64,000 bases of DNA from Thiospirochaeta perfilievii (GCF_008329945.1 NZ_CP035807.1:3472001-3536000), one strand, 5' to 3'. Shown: positions 34,561 to 43,901, numbered from the stretch's first letter. Made by a program: numbers and translations. Notes: generated from the letters alone by a model not told the origin.

Positions 34561-36819
34561 TTAATTTGCACAAGATACACAGCTTTCTATTTCAGATATA
34601 ACACTACTATTTCTCTGTATCGTTCTAGTATAATATACTGTTTTACAACCACTCTCCCAAGCTTTAAATAGAGTGTCATAAATGTCAGTTGCAGTTATAT
34701 TGTTATTTAAATTATATAGTATTTCCATACTAATTCCTTGATCTATCCACTTTTGTATAGATGATATAACAGTTATAATATCTTTTTGATCAATGTTTTT
34801 ACTCTCTTTGTAAAACCAGAATGATTTTTTTATAAATGGAGGACATATAGGGATAGCTCCATTTGCATTTTTATCAATATGGAACTTACTATATACCGGT
34901 AGTACTCCTGGAGAACATCCTTGAAGTAGGGAACTTGAAGTATTTGGAGCTATAGCAAGAAGTTGACCATTTCTAATTCCACTCTTTTTAACCAAATCAA
35001 TTACCTTACTCCATCTATCCCTTAGATCAGAATTATTAATAAACCAACTCTTGTCTTTATTAAAAAATATACCATTACTCCATTTACTATCCCTAAAAGC
35101 TGGATATGCACCTCTATCCTTTGATAGTTCTGCACTCTCCTCAACAGCGTAAAGAGCTATCTGTTCAAATAGTTTATCAACAAAACTCTCTGACTCATCG
35201 TACTTAATAGACTCCCTTGCTAAGTAGTCAGCTAAGCCCATAGCGCCTAATCCTATGGTTCTATATCTATTATTATGCAGGATACTTTCTGCAATAGGTG
35301 AATTAGTTAATTCTAAGGCGTTGTCCAATATTCTTATACCTAGTTTAGTATTTCGCTCTAAATCCTCACTATCTTCAATATTTGCTAGATTTAGGCTTAG
35401 TAGGTTACATGTATGTACTAGGCCATCTCTACTTTTAGCTGTGACCTCATCTCCATGAATAACTTCATCTAGGATTTCTGAAGGTCTAAAGTTTGAGAAT
35501 GATTCTTGACATAAATTACCACTACCAATAAAACCATCATGACTATTAGGGTTTGCTCTGTTAACACTATCTTTAAAAAATAGGTAGGGCATTCCTGTTT
35601 CAATCTGTGACTTCATTATCTGTTTAAAAATATCTATTGCAGATACAACCTTTCGTTTTTTTATAAAATCAGAACTCTCTAGTAGTTTATATGTATTTTC
35701 AAACTCCTCACCCCATAAAACAGCCAAATCCTTTCCAATCTCTTTTTTTACTTCATGGGGATCAAAAAGAGTCCATGAACCCCTGCTTTTAACTCTATTC
35801 ATAAATAGGTCAGGAACAACTAACTGTGGGAAAATATCATATGCCTTTTTCCTTTGATCCCCTGTCTCTGTTTGAAGTTCTAAAAAGTCTAATAGGTCTA
35901 AATGCCATATATCTAGGGCAACAGTTACAGCTCCAGCCCGCTTTCCAAGTTGATTAACAGCAACAGCAGTATCATTTAATATTTTAATCCAAGGAATTAC
36001 ACCCCCTGATGCATTTGGTACACCTTTGATTTCTGATCCAGTGGCTCTTACTCTAGATATGTTTATACCAACACCACCTCCATTTTTAGAGATCTGGGCT
36101 ACCGTATTGATATTGTAGAATATAGAGTCTAGGGAGTCATCCATAGCCGAAATAAAACAGCTTGAAAGATTACCATTATCCTTTCTCAAATTTATTAAAA
36201 TGGGAGTAGCTAGGGATATTTTACGTCCGGCAACAGCATTATATATATTTTTTGCAATATCAACTCTGTTACCCTTCTCTGTAGATGCTAAATAGAGACT
36301 AATAGACATAAACATCTCCTGGGGTAACTCAAAAGGTGCATTACCATCGGTAATTAAGTATCTATTTGCTAGTAGATTTGCCCCAGCATAATCAAACTCA
36401 TAATCATATGAAGGTTTAATATTATTCCCTGCTTCAATAAACTCATCTTTAGAATAAAGGTCTAGGATTTTTGATGAGTATAACCCCTTATCCACAGCTT
36501 CAAGTATAAAATCATAATAATTTTCATAGTGAGATCCAAACTTTCTTCGTTTTAATGCTTCTTTTGTATAATCCATTATTAAAAGTCTTGCGGCGACTAA
36601 TCTATATTCAGGTTTTTCTACAGATGTTAGTCTTGACGTAATCTCAATTAGGGATTTTTGAATTTCAGAAGTTGTAATCCTATCCCTATATATAGTATCA
36701 ATATGGCTCTCTATCTCAAGATAATCTATATCAATACCTTCACACGCTTGTTTAAGTGCTTTTCTAATCTCTTTTATATCAATATTAGACTCTCTTAAAT
36801 CCCTTTTAATAACCCTCAT
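34561..36819 (-). CDS. nrdA: class I ribonucleotide reductase, alpha subunit
   Basis: Reduces ribonucleoside diphosphates. An ATP-cone-like N-terminal domain (RVIKRDLRESNIDIKEIRKAL) is followed by the barrel with NLSSCFISAMDDS (redox Cys), GGGVGINISRVR, GSGNLCQESFSNF (radical-site Asn, Cys, Glu), second redox Cys in HTCNLLSLNLAN, NTSSSLLQGCSPGVLPVYS, and radical-transfer tyrosines near YYTRT. The C-terminal CVSC is the pair that relays reducing power. ATG 36819 is chosen: AGGAG lies six bases upstream, while the in-frame TTG 36825 would touch it. 752 residues. The promoter region is shared with prx and holds PerR-type boxes. Confidence 0.95.
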   Translation of the reverse strand: MRVIKRDLRESNIDIKEIRKALKQACEGIDIDYLEIESHIDTIYRDRITTSEIQKSLIEITSRLTSVEKPEYRLVAARLLIMDYTKEALKRRKFGSHYENYYDFILEAVDKGLYSSKILDLYSKDEFIEAGNNIKPSYDYEFDYAGANLLANRYLITDGNAPFELPQEMFMSISLYLASTEKGNRVDIAKNIYNAVAGRKISLATPILINLRKDNGNLSSCFISAMDDSLDSIFYNINTVAQISKNGGGVGINISRVRATGSEIKGVPNASGGVIPWIKILNDTAVAVNQLGKRAGAVTVALDIWHLDLLDFLELQTETGDQRKKAYDIFPQLVVPDLFMNRVKSRGSWTLFDPHEVKKEIGKDLAVLWGEEFENTYKLLESSDFIKKRKVVSAIDIFKQIMKSQIETGMPYLFFKDSVNRANPNSHDGFIGSGNLCQESFSNFRPSEILDEVIHGDEVTAKSRDGLVHTCNLLSLNLANIEDSEDLERNTKLGIRILDNALELTNSPIAESILHNNRYRTIGLGAMGLADYLARESIKYDESESFVDKLFEQIALYAVEESAELSKDRGAYPAFRDSKWSNGIFFNKDKSWFINNSDLRDRWSKVIDLVKKSGIRNGQLLAIAPNTSSSLLQGCSPGVLPVYSKFHIDKNANGAIPICPPFIKKSFWFYKESKNIDQKDIITVISSIQKWIDQGISMEILYNLNNNITATDIYDTLFKAWESGCKTVYYTRTIQRNSSVISEIESCVSCAN

Positions 36820-36865
36820 ATTCAACTCCTAAAAACTATTGTAATTGTATATCTACTTTTTTGAT

Positions 36866-36894
36866 AGAATATATTTCCTAATACAAAAAGTCAA
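36866..36894 (-). promoter_or_regulatory. sigma-70 type promoter for nrdAB
   Basis: Minus strand TTGACT (36894-36889), 17-bp spacer, TATTCT (36871-36866). PerR-type box 36899-36913 lies immediately upstream of its -35, between the two divergent promoters. Confidence 0.55.
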
Positions 36895-36898
36895 CTAA

Positions 36899-36913
36899 TA
36901 ATAATTATTACTA
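36899..36913. promoter_or_regulatory. PerR-type box 1, nrdA/prx divergent region
   Basis: TAATAAT-T-ATTACTA, 7-1-7 with one mismatch, 8 bp upstream of the prx -35 and 4 bp upstream of the nrdA -35. Confidence 0.6.
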
Positions 36914-36920
36914 ATAACCC

Positions 36921-36949
36921 TTGACAGTAAAAATAGATGTTGATATATT
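36921..36949 (+). promoter_or_regulatory. sigma-70 type promoter for peroxiredoxin gene
   Basis: TTGACA (36921-36926), 17-bp spacer, TATATT (36944-36949). Transcription would begin about 36957, on the edge of the second PerR-type box, so repressor binding there should block initiation. Confidence 0.75.
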
Positions 36950-36957
36950 TAAGTTAA

Positions 36958-36972
36958 TAGTAATTATTACTA
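36958..36972. promoter_or_regulatory. PerR-type box 2, at the prx start site
   Basis: TAGTAAT-T-ATTACTA, a perfect 7-1-7 palindrome with half-sites identical to the perR box at 31090. Confidence 0.7.
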
Positions 36973-36992
36973 ATTAGAAATAGGAGAATATA

Positions 36993-37577
36993 ATGTCAGT
37001 ATTAGTAACAAAACAAGCACCAAATTTTAAAGCAGCAGCGGTTTTACCAGATAATACATTTGGTGAAATAGAATTAAATGATTATAAAGGTAAATATGTA
37101 GTTCTATTTTTCTATCCACTGGATTTTACCTTCGTTTGCCCTACAGAAATAATTGAGTTTAATAGAAAGTTAGATGAGTTTAAAAAACGAGGAGTAGAGG
37201 TTATAGGTATCTCTGTTGATTCAGAGAACAGTCACTTTGCCTGGAAAAATACACCAGTAAATGAAGGTGGAATTGGAGATATTCAGTACCCACTTGTATC
37301 AGATATTAAAAAATCCATATCAAAAGATTATGATGTTCTATTTGATGAGTCTATCGCTTTAAGAGGTCTATTTTTAATAGATAAAGATGGTATTGTTAGA
37401 CATCAGGTTGTTAATGATCTACCCCTAGGTAGAAATGTTGATGAGGCTATTAGGGTTGTTGATGCACTTCAACATGTTGAGAAGTATGGAGAGGTTTGTC
37501 CTGCAGGTTGGAATCCTGGTGATGATGCTATGAAACCTACAAATGATGGTGTCGCAGACTATTTATCAAAACATTAG
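36993..37577 (+). CDS. typical 2-Cys peroxiredoxin (AhpC/TSA family)
   Basis: Reduces hydrogen peroxide and organic peroxides. Peroxidatic Cys49 in [13 protein letters not shown] and resolving Cys169 in EVCPAGW are both present, with the catalytic Thr/Pro of the PTE region. 194 residues. No ahpF or thioredoxin reductase gene is adjacent, so the reductant is encoded elsewhere. It has its own promoter with flanking PerR-type boxes and an AGGAG site before ATG 36993. It is followed by a short terminator, so it is probably monocistronic or partly read through into the flavodiiron operon. Confidence 0.95.
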   Translation: MSVLVTKQAPNFKAAAVLPDNTFGEIELNDYKGKYVVLFFYPLDFTFVCPTEIIEFNRKLDEFKKRGVEVIGISVDSENSHFAWKNTPVNEGGIGDIQYPLVSDIKKSISKDYDVLFDESIALRGLFLIDKDGIVRHQVVNDLPLGRNVDEAIRVVDALQHVEKYGEVCPAGWNPGDDAMKPTNDGVADYLSKH

Positions 37578-37584
37578 TATATAG

Positions 37585-37608
37585 GGCTGGAATTTTTCCA
37601 GCCTTATT
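37585..37608 (+). terminator. terminator-like hairpin after peroxiredoxin gene
   Basis: GGCTGGA (37585-37591), loop, TCCAGCC (37597-37603), then TTATTGT, a short and imperfect T-tract. Confidence 0.55.
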
Positions 37609-37640
37609 GTAATATGTAATGTATAAGATTATAGATTACA

Positions 37641-38864
37641 ATGGAGGAGTACTTGAAAAGTAATAAGATTGCTGATGGAATTTTTCAGTTAGGTGCTAAT
37701 ATTAATAATGGAGATCTTTTTGAGGGATTATGGCCTATTCCTGATGGAGTTTCTTTAAACTCTTATATAGTTAAGGGTGAAAAAACAGCTTTAATTGATT
37801 TAGTTGATGATTGGGATAATGCCCCTAATAATTTATTAAATCAATTAGACCAAATAGATATTGAGTTAGAGAGTATAGATTATATTGTATTAAATCACCT
37901 TGAACCAGATCATACTGGATGGATTAAGGGCTTTTTAGAAAAAACTAAGGATGTTGTTATAGTAACTTCTCCTAAGGGTGAAAAGATGCTTAGAGCTCTT
38001 TTTAGCTACCAAGGTGAAGTCTTAGTTGTTAATGACGGGGATGAATTGGATCTAGGTGGTCAGAAATTAACTTTTTACCATATACCCTTTGTACATTGGC
38101 CTGAAACAATGGTTACATTTCATAAAGAGAGTGGTGTATTGTTTTCATGTGATGCATTTGGTTCCTACGGAGCCCTTGGTAATGAAGTATTTGATGATCA
38201 AATTAGTGAAGAGAAGCATAAGTTTTATGATAATGAATCATTAAGGTATTATGCAAACATTGTTGCTGGTTACTCCCTTCCTGTTATTAAGGCTATAGAT
38301 AAATTAGAGGGATTAGATGTTAAAGTTATAGCTCCTTCCCATGGTATAATTTGGAGAGAAAACCCAAGTATAATTATTGAAAGATATAGAAAATTTGCTA
38401 AGTATATGTCTGGTGAAGCTGAAAAAGAGATAACAATGATTGTAGGCTCTATGTATGGTAAAACTAAGGCTGTTGTTAGCTCTATTGTAAAAGGGATTAG
38501 ATCTGAAGGTATACCTGTTCATATCTTTAATGTTCCAGAGGATGATATATCATTTATCCTATCCTCAGCCTGGAAATCAAAAGGTCTAGTAATTGGAATG
38601 CCAACCTATGAAGGTAAAATGTTTCCTCCTACATCATCGGTATTAGAGATGTTCTCTTTAAAACATGTATGGAATAAAGAGGTTTTCAGGTTTGGTTCCT
38701 ACTCATGGAGTGGTGGAGCTCAAAGGGATTTTGAAAATAAAACTGAAAAATTAAAATGGAATTGTATTGAGCCTTTAGAGTGGTTAGGTGAAGCTAAGGA
38801 AGAAGAGTTAAATAGTGCTTATCTTCAGGGTAAAAAGCTTGCTATTAAGGTAAAAGAGAGTTAA
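37641..38864 (+). CDS. A-type flavodiiron protein (FprA-like oxygen/NO reductase)
   Basis: Reduces O2 to water (or NO to N2O) in anaerobes. The metallo-beta-lactamase domain has the diiron ligands HLEPDH (His86, Glu88, Asp90, His91) followed by SCDAFG and PSHGIIW; the flavodoxin domain from about residue 258 has the FMN loop GSMYGKTKAVV and YSWSGGAQRDFE. About 403-407 residues. Two starts are possible: ATG 37641, or TTG 37653, which has GGAGG at ideal spacing, giving MKSNKIADGIFQ; the second looks better. First gene of a three-gene oxygen-defence operon with bcp and dfx. Confidence 0.92.
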   Translation: MEEYLKSNKIADGIFQLGANINNGDLFEGLWPIPDGVSLNSYIVKGEKTALIDLVDDWDNAPNNLLNQLDQIDIELESIDYIVLNHLEPDHTGWIKGFLEKTKDVVIVTSPKGEKMLRALFSYQGEVLVVNDGDELDLGGQKLTFYHIPFVHWPETMVTFHKESGVLFSCDAFGSYGALGNEVFDDQISEEKHKFYDNESLRYYANIVAGYSLPVIKAIDKLEGLDVKVIAPSHGIIWRENPSIIIERYRKFAKYMSGEAEKEITMIVGSMYGKTKAVVSSIVKGIRSEGIPVHIFNVPEDDISFILSSAWKSKGLVIGMPTYEGKMFPPTSSVLEMFSLKHVWNKEVFRFGSYSWSGGAQRDFENKTEKLKWNCIEPLEWLGEAKEEELNSAYLQGKKLAIKVKES

Positions 38865-38866
38865 AA

Positions 38867-39334
38867 ATGAGTATGAAGTTGGAAAAAAATACTAATGCAC
38901 CATTTTTTGAATTAAAAAATCAAGATGGTAATACTGTATCCCTTGATGATTTTAAAGGTAAAAAATTGTTTATTTATTTTTATCCTAGAGCTAATACTCC
39001 TGGATGTACAACACAATCCTGTGAAGTTAGGGACTTTAGGGAAGAGTTATTAGGCTTAGGAGTAGACGTTCTAGGTATAAGTAATGATGACCCTAAAAAG
39101 CAGAAAAAGTTTGAGGATAAAAACTCTTTGAATTTTCCCTTACTATGTGATGAAAATCACTCTGTATCAGAATCTTATGGTGTGTGGGGTGAGAAAAAAC
39201 TCTATGGTAAGGTCTATATGGGTTTGATTAGATCATCTTTTTTAATTGATGAAAATGGTAAGATTATGGAGTCTTGGTATAAAATTTCTCCAAAGAAAAC
39301 TATACCTGAACTTTTTAAATACTTAAAAAAATAA
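38867..39334 (+). CDS. bcp: Bcp/PrxQ-type peroxiredoxin
   Basis: Thiol peroxidase. The PrxQ motif YPRANTPGCTTQSCEVRD has the peroxidatic Cys47 and the helix-partner Cys52, the atypical 2-Cys pair. 155 residues, thioredoxin fold with a C-terminal PKKTIPELFKYLKK. It lies 2 bp after the flavodiiron gene and 3 bp before the superoxide reductase gene, so one transcript handles O2, peroxide and superoxide. Confidence 0.94.
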   Translation: MSMKLEKNTNAPFFELKNQDGNTVSLDDFKGKKLFIYFYPRANTPGCTTQSCEVRDFREELLGLGVDVLGISNDDPKKQKKFEDKNSLNFPLLCDENHSVSESYGVWGEKKLYGKVYMGLIRSSFLIDENGKIMESWYKISPKKTIPELFKYLKK

Positions 39335-39349
39335 TATATGGAGGCTATA

Positions 39350-39727
39350 ATGGCAAAAAAATTAGAAATTTATAAATGTGAAGTATGTGGAAACTTAGTT
39401 GAGGTTACTGACGCAGGTGCAGGAACTTTAACATGTTGTAACCAAAAAATGACTCTTTTAGAGGAAAAAACAGCGGACTCATCAACTGAAAAACATGTTC
39501 CTGTAGGCTCTGAAGGGAAATATGGAATTAAAGTAACTGTTGGTTCTACACTACATCCAATGACAGAAGAGCACTATATTCAGTGGATAGAAGTTATTAA
39601 TGGTGATTATGTTAATCGAAAAGAGTTAAAGCCTGGTGATGCTCCAGAAGCTGAGTTCTATGTACCTTTCAAAGAGAACTTAATTATTAGATCATACTGT
39701 AATTTACATGGTCTTTGGAAAAACTAG
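39350..39727 (+). CDS. dfx: superoxide reductase (desulfoferrodoxin)
   Basis: Reduces superoxide to peroxide without making O2. Centre I: Cys10, Cys13, Cys29, Cys30 (YKCEVCG, TCCNQK) as in desulforedoxin. Centre II: His49, His69, His75, Cys117, His120 with Glu47 and Lys48, the same numbering as characterised desulfoferrodoxins. The correct start is ATG 39350 (MAKKLEIYKC): the upstream in-frame ATG 39338 is part of the ribosome site ATGGAGG. 125 residues. Last gene of the flavodiiron operon, with a strong terminator after it. Confidence 0.96.
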   Translation: MAKKLEIYKCEVCGNLVEVTDAGAGTLTCCNQKMTLLEEKTADSSTEKHVPVGSEGKYGIKVTVGSTLHPMTEEHYIQWIEVINGDYVNRKELKPGDAPEAEFYVPFKENLIIRSYCNLHGLWKN

Positions 39728-39744
39728 TTTTAGTTTAAAATATA

Positions 39745-39776
39745 AAACTACCTCTTTCGAGGTAGTTTTTTTTTTA
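39745..39776. terminator. bidirectional intrinsic terminator
   Basis: AAACTACCTC (39745-39754), loop TTTC, GAGGTAGTTT (39759-39768), then a long T-run. Between convergent dfx and the CoA-disulfide reductase fusion gene. Confidence 0.9.
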
Positions 39777-42224
39777 TATAAATAGATTTATACCAGAGGT
39801 TGATGCTGACTCTAGATAGTTTGCTACTCCACCGATTGTAGCTTCATCTATTAACTCTTCCTGCTTAACACCCATAACATCCATGGACATCTGACAAGCA
39901 ATAAATTTTGTATCATTTTCAATTAAAGTATTTAACATCTCTTGCAGGGTATTTATTTTTAGGTTTTTCATGATTCCTTTCATCATAAAAGCACCTATTC
40001 CACCCATATTCATTTTTGATAAACCAAGTTTATTTAAGTTATTAGGTAACATCATCCCAAACATTTTACCCATTATACCTTTTTTCACCCTAACCTTATC
40101 ACGTTTTTTTATTATACTTAGACCCCAAAAAGTAAAAAATATTGTTACTTTCTTTCCAGAAGCTATTGCTCCATTTGCAATTACCATAGAAGCTAGAGCT
40201 TTATCCATATCATCACTAAAGCAGATAATTGTTACTTCATTTCCAGAGGTACTTACAGAGTAACCTGTATTGTTAACACTCTCTGTTTTTGCTGACTTTT
40301 CAATTAAGGCAACAACTTTTCCTTTAGACTGTTCAACACCAATTATTTTGTTTCCTGTCATATTACACCAAGATGTAACATCCTTATAAAACCCTGGGTC
40401 GGATGCAGTTACTCTTAACTTACTACTAGCTGGAATTTTATCAATTTCTGTTTTTAGTTTAAGGATAGGTCCTGGACATTGAAGACCGCAGGCGTCAACA
40501 TCAATAAAACCACCAGTAAATTCATTAACTAAATTTTCTGGAACTCTATTTGGAGAAGTATTTGTAAACTCAATTTTATTTGTCTGTTCTTTAATAGATG
40601 AGAAAAAGATATTTAATCCACCAGATAAGATACTAACACTCTTAAACCCTTCTTGTCTTAGAATTCTTTCAGTTAGATAAGCTCTTAATCCCCCGGAGCA
40701 TAACACTACAATTTTTTTATTTTTAGGAATTTTTTCTAAGTTAGATCTAACTTCACTCTTATCCATTTGTAATGTTCCACTTAATGGGTGTAACTCTCTC
40801 TCATCAACAGTTCTTATATCTAATAATACATAATCCGGATTATTAGTTGTAATTATCTCATTTAACTCATGCCATTTAGTATGTGTTGATCTATTTAGAA
40901 GAACATTTTCAGCAGTAAAACCTAGAATATTTACAGGATCTTTACTTGAAGAGAATGGAGGAGCATAGGCGTGTTCAACTTCTGTTAAGTCATTTACTGT
41001 TCCACCCATTCTAATAACTGCTGCAATCATTTCTAATCTTTTATCAACACCCTCGTATCCAACACCTTGAGCTCCTAATAACTTACCTTCCTTATCAAAT
41101 ACAAGTTTAAGGAATAGTTGCATTGCTCCAGGATAATACCCCGCGTGACTTGATCCATTAACAATAACAGAGAGAGAATCTTCTACGGATTTTTCAGGAA
41201 GTCCAGTAGTTGCAACTGTTAAATCAAATATTTTTGCAATTGATGTTCCAATTGCGCCTTTATATGGTTTTTTACTATTATATACTAGGTTGTCAGCTAA
41301 AATCCTTGCCTGTTTCCCAGCTGGCCCTGCTAATGGAACAATTGCATTTTTCCCAGTAATCCCATGTTTCATCTCAGCTGCATCACCTAATGCGTATATA
41401 TCTTTAGCTGATGTCTCTAAAAACTCATTTACTACAATACCCCTATTAACATCAATTCCAGCATTCTCTGCTAAAACTGTTAGAGGTTTAACTCCAATGG
41501 ATAAAACAACCATATCTGTAAATATTCTTTTACCACTTTGTAGTTCTATCTCTATTCTATTTCCTAGATCTTTTAAACTCTTTACTCCATCAGAAAGATA
41601 TAGGGCTACTTCTTTAAACTTTAAATGTTCGTGGACTTGTGCTGCCATTTCGTAGTCTAGTGGAGTCATAACCTGATTCGCCATCTCGACAATTGTTACA
41701 TTTAATCCTCTATCATATAGATTTTCAGCTGCTTCCATTCCTATGAATCCAGCACCAATTACCACTGCACTTGTAGGTTTATCATTATCAATTGCAGCTT
41801 TTAATTTATCCGCATCAGGGACATTTCTTAGTGTAAAAACTTTATTACTATCAATTCCACTTATAGGGGGAACAATGGGAGTAGCTCCTGGAGAAAGAAT
41901 TAATTTATCGTATGATTCAGTTGTTATATTGCTATTAGTTAAATTTATAACTTTAACAGTTTTATTAATTTTATCAATGGAGAGAACCTCGTGATTATTT
42001 TTAACATCAATATTCAAATTTTCTTTAAATGTTGAAGGGTTTTCTAAAAATAGTTTCTCTCTGTCTTTTATCGTTTCACCTACATAATAGGGTAGACCAC
42101 AATTTGCATAGGAGATGTATTCTCCTTTTTCAAAAATAATTATCTCTGCATGTTCATCGTTTCTTCTTAACCTTGCTGCTACTGCTGCACCACCTGCAAC
42201 ACCACCTACAATTACATATTTCAT
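39774..42224 (-). CDS. CoA-disulfide reductase / rhodanese / TusA / DsrE four-domain fusion
   Basis: Handles persulfide sulfur or CoA disulfide with NAD(P)H. Domain order: FAD-dependent oxidoreductase (1-450; VGGVAGGAAVAARLRR, redox Cys42 in SYANCGLPYYVGE, second nucleotide site VVIGAGFIGMEAAENL); rhodanese (about 455-550; active loop CSGGLRAY near 507); TusA/SirA (about 570-645; CGLQCPGPIL near 578, the CPxP sulfur-carrier motif); DsrE-like (about 660-816; EVTIICFSDDMDKALASMVIA). All sulfur-carrying cysteines are present. Sulfur could pass rhodanese to TusA to DsrE within one chain. It stands alone beside the oxygen-defence genes; a 7-9-7 inverted repeat lies upstream. Confidence 0.9.
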   Translation of the reverse strand: MKYVIVGGVAGGAAVAARLRRNDEHAEIIIFEKGEYISYANCGLPYYVGETIKDREKLFLENPSTFKENLNIDVKNNHEVLSIDKINKTVKVINLTNSNITTESYDKLILSPGATPIVPPISGIDSNKVFTLRNVPDADKLKAAIDNDKPTSAVVIGAGFIGMEAAENLYDRGLNVTIVEMANQVMTPLDYEMAAQVHEHLKFKEVALYLSDGVKSLKDLGNRIEIELQSGKRIFTDMVVLSIGVKPLTVLAENAGIDVNRGIVVNEFLETSAKDIYALGDAAEMKHGITGKNAIVPLAGPAGKQARILADNLVYNSKKPYKGAIGTSIAKIFDLTVATTGLPEKSVEDSLSVIVNGSSHAGYYPGAMQLFLKLVFDKEGKLLGAQGVGYEGVDKRLEMIAAVIRMGGTVNDLTEVEHAYAPPFSSSKDPVNILGFTAENVLLNRSTHTKWHELNEIITTNNPDYVLLDIRTVDERELHPLSGTLQMDKSEVRSNLEKIPKNKKIVVLCSGGLRAYLTERILRQEGFKSVSILSGGLNIFFSSIKEQTNKIEFTNTSPNRVPENLVNEFTGGFIDVDACGLQCPGPILKLKTEIDKIPASSKLRVTASDPGFYKDVTSWCNMTGNKIIGVEQSKGKVVALIEKSAKTESVNNTGYSVSTSGNEVTIICFSDDMDKALASMVIANGAIASGKKVTIFFTFWGLSIIKKRDKVRVKKGIMGKMFGMMLPNNLNKLGLSKMNMGGIGAFMMKGIMKNLKINTLQEMLNTLIENDTKFIACQMSMDVMGVKQEELIDEATIGGVANYLESASTSGINLFI

Positions 42225-42338
42225 ATACCCTCCAATTTTATCTATATAAATATATCTTAATATTTGTAATTCTATATGTATTGATATAAATATGCAATAA
42301 AATATTATCTATTTAGTCAAAATCATAAAATTCTTAGT

Positions 42339-42361
42339 TTAAGATATATAATTAATCTTAA
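42339..42361. promoter_or_regulatory. inverted repeat in the CDR-fusion/purB divergent region
   Basis: TTAAGAT, 9-bp spacer, ATCTTAA: a perfect 7-bp inverted repeat about 115 bp from each gene start. Possible operator for a dimeric regulator; regulator unknown. The rest of 42225-42476 is AT-rich without recognised signals. Confidence 0.35.
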
Positions 42362-42476
42362 TCTAATACTTGATAAAAAAAATTATAAAAATTAAGTGAA
42401 TTTACCTTAGCTTGTTTTAAACACTATTTTTTGATATAAATAAGCAAACTAAATTTAATGTAATTGTAGGATATGG

Positions 42477-43901
42477 ATGAATAAAATCACAAATGTTTTA
42501 GCTGAAAGATATGCTTCTAAATCTATGAAGGATATCTGGTCTGGTGCAGGCCGTATTGTAATGGAAAGAGAGTTATGGATTGCTGTAATGAAGGCACAAA
42601 AGGATTTAGGTCTTGATGTAACAGACGAAGTTATTAAATCCTATGAGTCTGTAATAAATATTGTTAATCTTGACTCGATTGATAGTAGAGAGAGGGTTAC
42701 AAGACATGATGTTAAAGCTCGAATTGAAGAATTTTGTGAATTGGCTGGTTTTGAGCATATACATAAAGGTATGACAAGTAGGGATTTAACCGAGAATGTT
42801 GAGCAATTACAAATCTATAGATCATTAAAATTAATTAGAGAAAAAGCTGTTACGACTCTATATAAGATGAGCTTAAAAGCAACTGAGTATAAAGATCAAA
42901 TTATAACAGCTAGAACACATAATGTGGCTGCACAACCTACAACATTAGGTAAAAGAATCTCAATGTTTGGTCAAGAGTTACTACTTGGATTAGAACACTT
43001 AGATAGGGTAATTGAGAACTACTCTGTTAGAGGAATTAAAGGAGCTGTTGGAACACAAATAGATCAAATGACTCTTTTTGATGGAGATACTAGTAAGGTT
43101 AGAGACCTAGAAAATAAAATTGTATCCCATTTAGGTATAAAGAGCTCAATAAATGCTGTAGGACAGGTATATCCTAGAAGTTTAGACTTTACTGTGGTTA
43201 GTGCTCTCTACTCACTTACTAGTGGGCCAAGTAGTTTTGCAAAAACACTACGTATAATGGCAGGAAATGAGACAGCTTCAGAGGGCTTTGCAAAGGGTCA
43301 AGTTGGTTCTTCTGCAATGCCCCATAAAATGAACAGTCGATCCTGTGAAAGAGTTAATGGTTTTCATCTTATATTAAATGGATATATGAATATGTTAGGT
43401 GGTTTAGCTGGAGATCAGTGGAATGAGGGTGATGTTTCTTGTTCAGTTGTAAGAAGGGTAGCGCTACCTGACTCATTTTTTGCCGTTGATGGACTTTTTG
43501 AGACGTTTTTAACGATTCTAGATCAATTTGAAACATTTCCTGCAGTTATAGAGAGTGAAAATAATCATTATTTTCCATTTTTATCAACAACAACAATAAT
43601 GATGGAAGCTGTTAAAAAAGGTGCTGGTAGAGAGGCTGCACATGAAGCGATTAAAGAACACGCCGTACAGACAGTTAAAGATCTAAGAAATGGAATTGTA
43701 AAAGATAATGACCTATTAGAGAGGTTGGCAGAGGATAGTAGGTTAGGTTTAGATATTACAGAACTTCAATCAATAATTGATCGAGGGCGGGAGTTAGTAG
43801 GAGCTGCAAATTCCCAGGTTTCAACATTCACCAATGAAGTTGAAAAATGGATTAAATTGTATCCTAACGCAAAGTTTTATAATCCTGGATCAATACTTTA
43901 A
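42477..43901 (+). CDS. purB: adenylosuccinate lyase
   Basis: Releases fumarate in two steps of purine synthesis (SAICAR to AICAR, and adenylosuccinate to AMP). Family patterns: TSRDLTENVEQ, the His in ITARTHNVAAQPTTLG, and the signature loop GSSAMPHKMNSRSCERV containing the catalytic serine. 474 residues. ATG 42477 follows a weak GTAGGATATGG stretch. Single gene, away from the purA and purH loci. Confidence 0.94.
   Translation: MNKITNVLAERYASKSMKDIWSGAGRIVMERELWIAVMKAQKDLGLDVTDEVIKSYESVINIVNLDSIDSRERVTRHDVKARIEEFCELAGFEHIHKGMTSRDLTENVEQLQIYRSLKLIREKAVTTLYKMSLKATEYKDQIITARTHNVAAQPTTLGKRISMFGQELLLGLEHLDRVIENYSVRGIKGAVGTQIDQMTLFDGDTSKVRDLENKIVSHLGIKSSINAVGQVYPRSLDFTVVSALYSLTSGPSSFAKTLRIMAGNETASEGFAKGQVGSSAMPHKMNSRSCERVNGFHLILNGYMNMLGGLAGDQWNEGDVSCSVVRRVALPDSFFAVDGLFETFLTILDQFETFPAVIESENNHYFPFLSTTTIMMEAVKKGAGREAAHEAIKEHAVQTVKDLRNGIVKDNDLLERLAEDSRLGLDITELQSIIDRGRELVGAANSQVSTFTNEVEKWIKLYPNAKFYNPGSIL

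Noticed and set aside
39338..39349. Upstream ATG as the start of superoxide reductase
   Set aside because: That ATG is part of the ATGGAGG ribosome site, and starting at 39350 restores the exact ligand numbering of known desulfoferrodoxins.
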